From Hydractinia symbiolongicarpus (taxonomy: Eukaryota; Cnidaria; Hydrozoa; Anthoathecata; Hydractiniidae), in NCBI RefSeq assembly GCF_029227915.1, contig NC_079877.1:22841851-22905850 (forward strand): a DNA stretch of 64,000 nucleotides, read 5' to 3'. Numbering within the stretch: position 1 is the first letter of the stretch; every line of letters starts with the position of its first letter. Below the pieces are notes generated by a model. It worked only from the letters and a program-made list of their open reading frames with translations. It did no database searches and was not told the DNA's origin. Below, one piece after another: positions 46,664 to 57,414 of this stretch. A program made the translations under genes and the position numbers.

Positions 46664-47246
46664 TGCTAGAGATTGTTTGCCACTACAACTATATACAAAG
46701 TAAATTATATGTTTAAAAAGACTCGTGTTTAAGTAAAGGAAAAGGGGTAAATTAGCACTGAACAATCAGATTTCAATTTCAAAAGCACTTAATTATCTCC
46801 TGAATTATCAAAAAAGATTTAAAGATAAAACAAACAAATAGCAATAAAAAAACACATTTAAATTTAATAAACTAGATTATATTGATGTAGAAAAATATCA
46901 TATTTTAATCTATTACCATAGCGACTGAAAACAACAAAAAGAATGTCTTTAAATCTAATGCATCAAAGATAACAATTATTAGCCATTTGAATTACATAGA
47001 TATTAAGAACATATAATATGACTTGTGATTCAATTTTTAGCTAGAAAAGTTGATATCAGACACAATGTAACAAAGAAAAATAAACACAAAAAAGAAAAGA
47101 AAACTTATATATTTACTTTGAGTGTCCTTTGCACAAATATATAAATGACTAATAAATATTACAATTATTTTACCCAAACTAAATCTTACTACAAAAAAAA
47201 TTCAAATTATTATATTTGAAGAGAATAAGTTATAACCATGCGCTAG

Positions 47247-48936
47247 TTATTGTACTTCGATTCCTTGCATCTGTATGTCAGACATGCCTTCAATGGACGA
47301 ATTGACTGCTAACATTGACGCATGCACCATGACAACAAATATTGAGGCACCTGACAAAATATAAATAAAGGGTATAAACACAACTATAATATGTGACAGA
47401 ATGCTGCTAGCAAGGGGAAACTTAGATGATAAGATTGTATTTGAAAAGCAGGCATTTCTTTGGGTATATACAAGAAAATTATAGCTTGCAATAGGGCAAT
47501 TTTAATTTACAAACTCAGGTGGCCAGAAATGATAAAAGACAACATGTATTTGTTCTGAACATTACTTTCTGCGTATTTTAAAATATGTCAGAGAAAACTG
47601 TAAAATGTGTTGTACGACTAACAAAAATTCAGACGATAACTTTTATAGTAAATCATTTTACAGTTAAATTTAAATCAAAAATGATAGAATAAGAGTATTA
47701 TAACCTATTATCCAGAAAATTGTGGAGCCTGCTGATGCAAGGAACAGGAGGGGCAATGAGATCAAAAATACCAAGCCATATTGTTCTGTTGTGGACATTT
47801 CTCTACCTATAAAGGATGCATTAGAGAAACAAAAGTTAATCAGTGACAATAACATTTCTGTATTCCCTACAACATAATAGCTTGTAACCATAAAATATAT
47901 TTTATCATGTTATAAAATAAAAAATTCTGAAACCATACCTAAAAGTTTGATGGGTTGTCCCTTTCCTCTTGTTGATATATAATAACATCCACCCATTGAT
48001 GTTGACAAACCAATGAGTAAAAGTGGTGAGGTTATTCTGGAAAAAACAGTTTCAAAAATTATCCATAAGGTTAAAAAACTAGGACATATAATAACACATT
48101 ATGTTGTACTTTGAATTTTCATGCAATACTGTCTAACTATATTATATGATTATGTACACGGTCGCCATATGGAAATTTGATTGTTGTACGTGGGAGCTTG
48201 TGGATTTTTCCCACGGGCTAACAGTATATTCAATTCAAGGTGAAGAGACAGGCTATTTCGCGCTAACAAAGGACCACCAAACAACCGCGAAAAAGGCTTT
48301 TCACCTTTGTGGGATAGGTTTTTTTCTATGGAAAAATAACTGCCACAAGTAGACGTTTCTCAGGGTGGGTGGGTCTCTTTAAAAAGAAACGTTGGACGTT
48401 TCTCGTGGCAATGTGAGTATGGATGAGGCCCCTAATGCATTGTCATGGAAGCCGTAAGAAGCTGTAAACCCTTACTTAAAAGTTAATTTAGAAGAGGAAA
48501 TTGCAGAGTTGCTCCAAAGCCATTTGACTTTATATGGTCCTGCTCTTTTAGCTATCTTTGAATGTCTGCAAAATTCTGTAAAAATTGGCAAGTTGGCTAT
48601 GCACAGATTAGTCAACAATTTTTAATAAATTCACATTATATAAATTCAACAAACTCACATGCAATAAATGGCCAATAAAACAAAAATTGCAAAATAATTT
48701 GCTTGGTAAAGTTTAATATTTGCAAAGACACGTTTGCTGATATCAGCAGCACTAGAAGGTTTTGAAAACCTTTTTGCATTAAAGAATTCTCCCCATGGTC
48801 TCACTTCTGATCTTCTAGCAGAAAACCATTGTTTCATTGTCTGTAGTCTTGTCCTATCATCTGTTGATAAGGATGCTGTGGAAAGAGTATTTTCTATATT
48901 CCCAGAAATGTCGCTCAGGCTGAGATTCGTCGCCAT
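47247..48936 (-). CDS. RABAC1: Prenylated Rab acceptor (PRA1 family, RABAC1-like)
   Basis: Four exons: 48936-48659, 48036-47939, 47806-47705 and 47350-47247. All junctions are GT-AG and in phase, giving 193 residues (human RABAC1 185). The cytosolic N-terminal part ends in the PRA1 core 'MKQWFSARRSEVRPWGEFFN' and 'RFSKPSSAADISKRVFANIK'. 'YQANYFAIFVLLAIYC' leads into two hydrophobic hairpins ('ITSPLLLIGLSTS' and 'YGLVFLISLPLLFLASAGST') and a last segment 'GASIFVVMVHASM'. PRA1 proteins sit in Golgi and ER membranes, bind prenylated Rab GTPases and help load them onto membranes. The ATG at 48936 is the first in the exon with the expected N-terminal length. It lies 584 bp upstream of TMCO3 on the same strand; no functional link is evident. 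Confidence 0.92.
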
Positions 48937-49343
48937 TTTTAAGAAAATTTGTTTATCTGTTTGCCGTGTTGGTTTTTTTAAGTGTATTATGTGTAACATA
49001 CAGACCAGAATTGCATAGGTTACTACATTCTTCTTCGTGACCCCTTCTTCACCATCCGGACCCAGCTTTTATTCTAAATGAGATTTTTTATATTTTTTGA
49101 GACGATAGAATAGTTCAATACTTTGGTTTAGGCATATTTTCAAAATTTTGTCTCATCTTTTCTTTTTGACGTTTTTAAAAACTATGAAGTGAAAGGTTAA
49201 TAAAAAATACAACAAATTGGATTCGAAACAAAATACAAAATGAATCGAATATCCGTGGCAGCAGCTTTATGGTTTCAGTATTTTTAATTTATTAATTTCT
49301 TTTCGTTATTTTTTTCTTATATAGAAAGAGAGTGGAATTAAGG
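48937..49343. other. Upstream region of RABAC1
   Basis: AT-rich sequence upstream of the RABAC1 start, presumably its promoter. No clear TATA or other element was recognised. Confidence 0.45.
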
Positions 49344-50030
49344 CAGGGTCTCTCTAATTCGAATTTCAAATTGTCAAAAAATTCGAAATAGAGAGAGAAA
49401 TTTTGAATTTTTAAAAAAGGGTTTTTTGAGAAGGGTAAGATTTTTATTGTTTATTACTACATGTTTAACTTTCTTTTTTCTTTTAAATTAATTGGTTTAA
49501 AAAAATCATCAATATTGGATTTTTTTTTATTCAAAATACGATCTAAATCAACAGCTCTATTTAGATTTTTTAAAGATTTTAAAAATTCTTTTAAGAAGTT
49601 AGAGAACAGACTGTAGTTCTCCGACATGCTGATGGCGTTCGCCACATCTGCGAAAGTTGGTTTGGTAGTAACGGTTTAAATATCACAAATTCGAATGGTG
49701 CCACTGCTTTCAGGGTTTCCAGAAACCTCTGCGATTATCTCAGCTTCGGATAAGGTGCTACTGATCGATATTTGAAAATCAATATCTACAAGTTCTGCCG
49801 TCATTTCATAATCGACATGGAATTTATAATTTATTGTTACAAGATGTCTCCCAATGTCTTTATCACATTCTCTTCGAATTCTAAATCAGCAATAAGATCT
49901 TCTTCGTCATTTAAAGCTCTCTCAGTTGAGATTTGGTTGACAGAGAGAATTATACCCGTTGGGATCTGAAAATTTGTTGCAATTAGAGAAAGATTCGAAT
50001 AACGCTGTGTCGAATTAGATATTGAGATAA
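49344..50030. mobile_element. Pogo/Tigger remnant
   Basis: The left end CAGGGTCTCTCTAATTCGAA at 49344 is matched loosely, in reverse complement, by 'aattagagaaagattcgaat' and 'gtgtcgaattagatattgag' at 49981-50027. Inside, on the minus strand, is the decayed C-terminal part of a pogo-type transposase (49460-49990). The N-terminal and catalytic parts are deleted. Confidence 0.6.
49460..49990 (-). pseudogene. Pogo/Tigger transposase C-terminal fragment
   Basis: Reading on the minus strand: 'TLSEAEIIAEVSGNP', then 'TTKPTFADVANAISM', 'FSNFLKEFLKSLKN' and 'KKKSNIDDFFKPINL'. This is the usual tail of pogo/Tigger (jerky-like) transposases: the 'LSDEEIVAEV' line, a helical pair, and a PCNA-interaction-like Q/K-x-x-I-x-x-F-F motif. 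The frame is broken by stops upstream, and no DDE domain remains. Confidence 0.65.
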
Positions 50031-52398
50031 ACTGGATAAATGTTATCTTACTTCATTTTTCTTTAGTTTTGAAAATAATTTTCCCCTAAATACAGGCACC
50101 GGTGCAATAACTAGTAATTATTTTCTGAAAAATGATGAACAACATGTACATTTTGTTTTGTGCTTTGTCCCTGGAATTCGCATGGATGCAGTATCTCGCG
50201 TAACTACGTTCTGCGTGAATTTCATATTGTGCGAATTTTAGATTGCGCGAGTTTTAGCATGAGTAAGGTATGTTTGTTTGTGTGAATGAAACCATTTGCA
50301 CGAGACTTCGATGAAAGAAAGGCTTCGGATATTGAATGCCAATAAAAAAGAATACAACCAAGCAATCGACGTATTCGGTTAGTATTTTAACCGCAAAAAA
50401 TTCGTTTGCAGTGTCATTTTTTTACCAACACTACTCTTCCTCCGGTTTTTCATTGATAATAAAAATCAAGCTAAATCTCCTTGCTAGTTTTAGATATGAT
50501 GCTTTTAGCTTAGCATTGCATGCTACCTCAACAAAAAAGGGAAATGGTTTGAATTACAAACATAAAATCTTAAAAACTAAAGTTGGTTCTTTTTAAATGT
50601 CCACTTCCCACTTTTTAAATGCGCAACATCCTTTAACATCTAAGGTTGTTGCTTATTGAAAAGTCGCTAGTGACTTACCGCAAGACCTAAGTGTTAAAAA
50701 AATAAGGAATCCTCATCCTGGGATCCAGATCGATACTTCTCTAATTAACCATGATATTTTTCTATATTATTAATATAAAATATAATTTAAACGTAGATGA
50801 ACATATGATAAAGAGAGAAATCCTGTCTTTATTTCTTTTGTTTCCAAACACACAGTGTTCAACTATGTCCTTGTGTGTGACGAAATCCAATTTCATGGCA
50901 TTAATAATATTGTCCTTACAATGCGCAGAACACAGTTCGAGGAGATTTTGGCGAAAGGTAAATCTGACTAGTTTAGTCTAGTGAATTCACTTTTGAAGTG
51001 TTTTTTTGTCAAGCTTATGCTATTAAAAGTAACCCTTTTCTTCAGTGTTTATGGTATTCAAAATATAACAAGTCTAAAACGGCTGTTTAGGATAATATTT
51101 TGTAAGGAAAACTTGTCCGAAGAAAAAATTGTCCTACCTAGACGTAAAGACTCTTAATTTTTTTAGAATCCATCAATCGGTAACACTTTATTTTTTAGTA
51201 TTCCAAAGAAACAATAATTCATTAATTTTGCATTTGAAACCTAAAGATATCTGAAAAATGGTGAGCTTCCACAAAACTTTTTTCACTCCGGGACCAAGCA
51301 GGTAAATGACACACTTCTTCGGTTACTTCAGAAGAATTGCGTACGTTAAATTTCCAGTAGTTTTGACCTTTGTCAATATTTGGTGCTTCTTTTATTTCGG
51401 GACACATTGCTTATTAAAAAAATTCTCAAAGCCAGTGTTTTGTAAAGTAACTCGGAAAAAGTGTGCTGTAAGAATTTCATTTGGCGGATAACTTAAATGA
51501 ATAATAATTTTCGGCGGGAACCTTAATTTGACGGGATAAATCTCGTTGGTGCGAAAGAGAAAAAGAACCCCCGGGGACGCTGTTGCTCCTTCTCTCTTGT
51601 TTGTTCAAGAAAAACATTTCTGGACCTTAAAATGGTGTATAATCCTTCCGTGTTTTATTTTAAGTGATCCTTACTTGATATGCACCTTCTCATTATTTTT
51701 TTTTAAATGCGTTAAAAATAACGAAATGTAGAACATGTATGAAATGTACGACTGCTGGGACTACATGACGATTCGGTTAGTCTTATTTAACAATGCATAT
51801 AATAAGCGTTGGCTGGTAGTTCTAGTTTAGGCTGTTGTTTATTCTGTAATGTGTCGTTTTTATTCATGAATACACAACCAGATTAACCTGCCTGGCTAGC
51901 TAGCTAGCTAGAGCTTTGAAATTCTTTTATGTTTGTTCGCTAGCTTTACTTAGCCAGTCTTCTTTATTTTATTTATTTATTTTCTTCAGGAAAGTTTATT
52001 GAATGGTGTGTTTAGGATAAAAATTTATCAGACTTTGTGTTTAGGGGTCATCAATGAAAATTTCCTTGTTTTTTTAGCATATGCCCCTTCTCCCCTTCCT
52101 TCTGTTAGTCAGTCAGGGAAATCCTCTTAAGCTGTATGTATAGCCTAGTTGGAGATTTCCAAAAAACGCTGTATCATACAGCTTAATTAGGAGGTAGAAA
52201 AAGTTTTACCCCGATTTCTTAAAAAATAAAAATTTTAGCAGAGTCACCACTGCAGCTCTTTCATCGTCAGTTTAACCACTACATTATAAAAAAAGAGGTA
52301 TTTCCAGCACCCTGGCTTCAAAAGATATGGAATGGAAACAATGGTTCATCGTAGTGATAGTCCATTTAAGCTGCATATACTGCATCCTAGTTAGGATG
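50031..52398. other. Intergenic, no gene seen
   Basis: No supported coding region. Short open frames at 50336-50596 and 50751-50981 have no recognisable domain. From about 52120 the sequence carries repeated 'ctgtatcatacag'-type motifs (see findings). Confidence 0.45.
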
Positions 52399-53292
52399 TT
52401 ACGTCACATGATACAGCCTATTTAAGCGTCCATTTTTAAAACTTCAAATTTAGCGAATCTCTTGGATGCTACGAAAAAACTAATTTATTGGAGATGTTTA
52501 TATGCACGTAAATATTGGATTTATTCAGTTAGATGCTAAAATTCAGTTAAATGCATGTTTTGGACGATCGAAGTTTTGTGCATCTTACTAAGCTGTAAAA
52601 CGCCTAATTAGACTGTATCATACATCCTAAATAAGCTGACATCCAAATTAAACTGACTTAGTCAAGTACAACCCTTAACAAAATATCGTAATTACTGGAT
52701 ATAGATAGCTGTATCTAAATATGTGATAACCTTATGGGTTAAACTTTATTCTAGGTGGAAAACCCTTCACATTCTAAATGATACATGCTTGTGAAGTAGT
52801 ACCTTTTGTGGTCAGACTTTACCTGACAAAGTGTGACGATTACATTACGTCACATGATACAGCCTATTTAAGCGTCCATTTTTAAAACTTCAAATTTAGC
52901 GAATCTCTTGGATGCTACGAAAAAACTAATTTATTGGAGATGTTTATATGCACGTAAATATTGGATTTATTCAGTTAGATGCTAAAATTCAGTTAAATGC
53001 ATGTTTTGGACGATCGAAGTTTTGTGCATCTTACAAGCTGTAAAACGCCTAATTAGACTGTATCATACATCCTAAATAAGCTGACATCCAAATTAAACTG
53101 ACTTAGTCAAGTACAACCCTTAACAGGATACCGTAATTACTGGATATAGCTAGCTGTATCTAAATATGTGATAACCTTATGGGTTAAACTTTATTCTAGG
53201 TGGAAAACCCTTCACATTCTAAATGATACATGCTTCTTGTGAAGTATTACCTTTTGTGGTCAGACTTTACCTGACAAAGTGTGACGATTACA
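52399..53292. repeat. Tandem duplication of a 446-bp segment
   Basis: Copy 1 starts TTACGTCACATGATACAGCC at 52399 and copy 2 starts with the same bases at 52845; copy 2 ends near 53292. The copies differ by only a few bases: a 2-nt deletion in 'cttacaagctg' and a 3-nt insertion in 'tgcttcttgtgaag' of copy 2. No reading frame spans them. This appears to be a recent local duplication. Confidence 0.9.
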
Positions 53293-55056
53293 TGACCAAT
53301 TCTAAAGCTACCCAAAAACGAGGTCAAGATGTTGGCCTAACATAGTTGGCGTGGTTTGCGACCCTTTTAGCAAATTTTAACAACATTCATTTAAAGCAAT
53401 GCCAAAGCAAGAATCAGCTGCTTGTTTGCTTTCAGCATTAATTCCTTTGATAAACATTGTCATTGCCTTTTTTTGCCTGTTATGATGCATGGACCATACA
53501 GAACACTGTAAACATTCACAACCCGTCTATGTTTTCTTTCAGTTGGAAAAATCTGACATAACATTTATCCTGCAATTGCAGTATGTGAAGAGTATGAAGA
53601 CTCAGAGGAATCAAACGATTGTTTTGTTTTTTAAAGAAATATATAACCCGTTCTAGTTTTAAATAGCAAGATGGATCTTTATTTTCATTTAAAGTGGGAT
53701 TCATTTTTTTAATTTATTAAATACTTAAAAAATTGCAATTAGTTGTCTTGTTGTGTTGCTCGTAAAACATACATACCACTATTGTAGTAAAAAAAAATTT
53801 GTTGCCTTGGAATTAAAACAGTTTTGACAAATAAATTTTATCTCTGTCATAACCACAGGGTGTGAATGCCAGCATTGGTAGCCTGCTGAAATGGTGCATA
53901 AGCTGCACAATCAAGGTTTCGTTAAAAATACTGCTAAGGATGCCATGTTATAAAACAATTACACCACAATTATTACAGTATCGCTGACTGTCTGTTTGAA
54001 TGTACCACAATTGCAGTAGTACGATTCAGAATATTAGACTTTAGAGTTTTAAATTTTTAACTAAATAATGTGGCGATTATTTTTAAAAATTATGGCCACA
54101 GAAAAAAAGATACTGCACAAAGTGGTACAAAAAGCACTGTGACAAGTAAGAAATGTATTTTCTAAGTAAGGTAGATTTTCTTTTTACTTCAAAAATGTGT
54201 TTGTTCCCCTAACTGTTTTTTTGCAAAAACTTATTTACTCCTTCCTCTCTTTCTCAATCATGAATCTTTCACCTGTGTTGCTTTGTTTAGTATTCAGAGG
54301 TCATGCTTAATAGCATCATATGAATTAAAGTTTCTTTAGCGCTACTGTCAATCAATCAACCAAATTTTCTGTCTTAATACTCTTCTGTCTTATTATATGT
54401 CTTTTACTATTACTAATAACTATGCAAAAGGTCAAAAATAAAGTCAAAAATAGTCCTTTTGTTGTTTTCGTTATGGTGTAGTGCAAAATAATTTTCTTAT
54501 CATGGTTGTTTTTCAAAATGCCTTTAAAAAAAGTAGTTTTTATGTATTTATTCTGCAATATTGATGAGATTCTTGCATTAAAAACGAAAATTTTGTATGT
54601 CATTGATATACAGGGAATAAAAAATGTCTATCAAGGTTTTTGGGATTTTTTAAAAATCTTTTTGCACTCTTAAGATTAAGCTTTAAAGATTTCCATCTGA
54701 CCTTATGACATTGTCATTGATGTTATAAGGTAATAAGCATTAATTAATACTTAAATATTGTGCAAAATTACATAATAGCAAAAGTTTTAATAATATCTTT
54801 TATATGTATATAAGATATTATTAAGTTATTATATTTTGTAGTTTAAGAATGATCTTTTCTTCAATAATTCTTTATAGGTAGAAATGTAATGTCAGCATTT
54901 TTTAAAACTTATAACATAGTTTAAGTAGTTCTGTGTCTGGTAAATCTAGTTTTATTTTATTGAACGGAGTTGTACTGATAAGAGGGCTGCCACAATTTTA
55001 TATGAATTTTGCTTTTAAAAAATAGATTGTGTTAAACATTTTATGCTATGTAAAGA
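53293..55056. other. Intergenic, upstream of the coiled-coil gene
   Basis: AT-rich. No gene, recognisable repeat or RNA was seen. A leader exon for the gene at 55057 could lie here but no signal identifies it. Confidence 0.4.
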
Positions 55057-57414
55057 ATGCATGAAAGTGCTGAAAAGAAAAACTTACAATGTTATGGTTT
55101 AACTAATATGAGTGGTAAAGTTTTGCGACAAGAAGAGACATCTTCTGGTTACAGCTCAAGAGAAAGCCTTCATGAAGGTGCAAAACAACCAGCTGTTCAA
55201 GACAGTGAATCCAGTTGTTCGTGCAAGCGTTCAAATTCCAGCAAATCAACACAACGATATTATTCTCCATCATCGTTATCCGATCTGGACAGCATCAAGA
55301 AGAAACCATCGTCGAAACATTCCCGTAGTGGTTCACCAAGCCTATGCTGTAGTCAGAATGGATCATTGCATCGGGTGAATGAACAATTGCAGCTTCAAAA
55401 CCGGCTTTTAGAAGAGCAGAATCTAAGTTTGTTGGAGGAACTGCAAGTATCCAGACGATTTTATCAGGGCACATTAGCCGACTTAAGCTCAAAACTTTCT
55501 GCAGGTATGTATATTATTCAAATGAAACTTTAACGTTTTTGTTAAAACTGTAAGCCTTAAAAAATCTTTGAACGCTGTTAAATTTGTAAAGGAGTTTGAT
55601 GATTTAGATATACTCAGTGGAAATTTACAAAACAATCACAGTAATCTTTGTAAACAATTTTAAGTGAAGGTGTATGTTTTTTTACTTGAATACTCGTATT
55701 AAATTTTAAGAATGTTCATGGAATTAGTGTTGTGTATTCTTTTCCTGTTTACAGCTGAAAATCGGATTAAACATTTAAAAGAAGTCGTGAGTACCCAAGA
55801 AGAAGCAATTGGTGCTCGAAAGGTTCGCCATTTCTTATACAATTTTTTTATTGCAATTCTACTCTCCATGCCTCAAACGTGAATTTTTCCTTGATGTAGT
55901 CTTTACTATTGTAGCTACAGTGATTTATATCTGTAACGTTTGTAATGTATTATATGTGTAATAATTGAAGTTTATTCAATTGTTTTTAGGAAGATACCGA
56001 TGTTAGTATCAGCAGTATCCCTTCTTCACCAAACCTCCAACTAGAAACACCTGTCTTTGGTAGACGAAAACAACACAAAACAAGCAGTGTTGTCAATTTT
56101 CCATCTTCACAAAGAAACCGAGGTTCATTTTGCGACACGCCTCAATCAGTTGTCTCTGCTGCTGGCAGTATAGTGTCGGAGTGTTCTGGTCGGACAAAAC
56201 GCAGTCCATTGCAAGGAAAGAATTTTGCTCGCATGAAGGAGGTATGTTGAAAGAAATTATTCTACAAAATGTAAAAACTGGAATAGAACAAGCTCTACAA
56301 GTTTAATTATTTGACTTTCTTGAACGATCACCACCAAAAATTCAATTGTTGTTCTTTGTAATGGGTTTTTTATGATCTATATTTTCTCTAGGAGCATCGA
56401 GGATTAAATTTTCTTTAGGAAATATTTTGTCGGCATTAAATTTTTTGTTTATTTCAGCATCTCTTGGAAAAGAATCAAAATTTAAAAACCGATATAGAAC
56501 TTCTAAAAGTGAAAACAGATGTACCGCGGTCGGCTTCTGTTCCAGTGCTATGGCCCGAAAAATCTCAAGTTTGTATATACTTGACTAATTCTCCATTTTG
56601 CATATTTTTTTGTACTTCCATAAACTTCATTTGTTTGTTACCATTTACATAGGAGTTGCCGAATATCAAGCAGTCAAATAAACCAGTTAATGCTAAGAAC
56701 TGTATAGATGAAAAAAACCCTGAAAGTTCTTATGCAAAGCAGGTAGGCTGAGATACACTTCAGACATATAGATCTCATTCTCACAAACAACATACCCCTA
56801 ATTGCAAACTAGTGTACCTTGAGCACATACTTCTTTTGCTTCTTATGCTGGGGTTCATTTTTAAATCGAAGAAACAGCCATGATTGACACCGTTTTTAAT
56901 AACTCTGGGAAACAAAAGTTTTATAGAGTAGAAAAACATTGTGTTGAAAATTTAATTCGTTTTATGGTTCTATTTTTATCGTGGCTAAAATGTATGTCTA
57001 TGCGAGAAAAACATTTGTGCTGCGGTTTTAATAAATATTTGTGCAGGAAATAAATACAGCATGCGTGCGATGGGCGAATTTCCGTGGATTTTTCCACGGA
57101 CTACAGACTAGTTTGTTATAACACTTTAACATATTTATCAACAATTCTATCTGTCACTACTTAGAAACAATTAGAAACTAACGAAAACATAATTTTTGTT
57201 TAAATCGTTTTCTTGAAATATCGTAAAAATTGTAGTAAAAACCTTTAAAACGCCCAAACAATGGCGAAATTACCCCTTATAATTGTCACAAAAATGGCAG
57301 GCATCCTGATTAGCCCCAGCAGTGGTTAAACTCTAGTGTTTGTGATTTGTTTCTTGCTTCTAGGTTGCCTCGGAGTCGAAGAAAAAATCGAAAAGTCGAC
57401 ACAAGCCACGTTAG
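55057..57414 (+). CDS. Unrecognised Ser-rich coiled-coil protein
   Basis: Six exons: 55057-55504, 55755-55822, 55990-56241, 56458-56568, 56653-56742 and 57364-57414. All junctions are GT-AG and in phase, giving 339 residues. I do not recognise the family. Residues 25-105 are Ser-rich and disordered ('SSGYSSRESLHEG', 'SSSLSDLDS'-like). Residues 108-172 form a coiled coil: 'RVNEQLQLQNRLLEEQNLSL', then 'AENRIKHLKEVVSTQEEA'. A second disordered Ser/Pro region follows ('ISSIPSSPNLQ'), then a short coil 'ARMKEHLLEKNQNLKTDIEL' and a lysine-rich tail 'SKKKSKSRHKPR'. The architecture is that of a cytoskeletal or centrosomal scaffold, but this is only a class guess. The ATG at 55057 is the first in this frame; an upstream coding exon is possible. 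The splice structure makes the gene itself credible. Confidence 0.7.
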
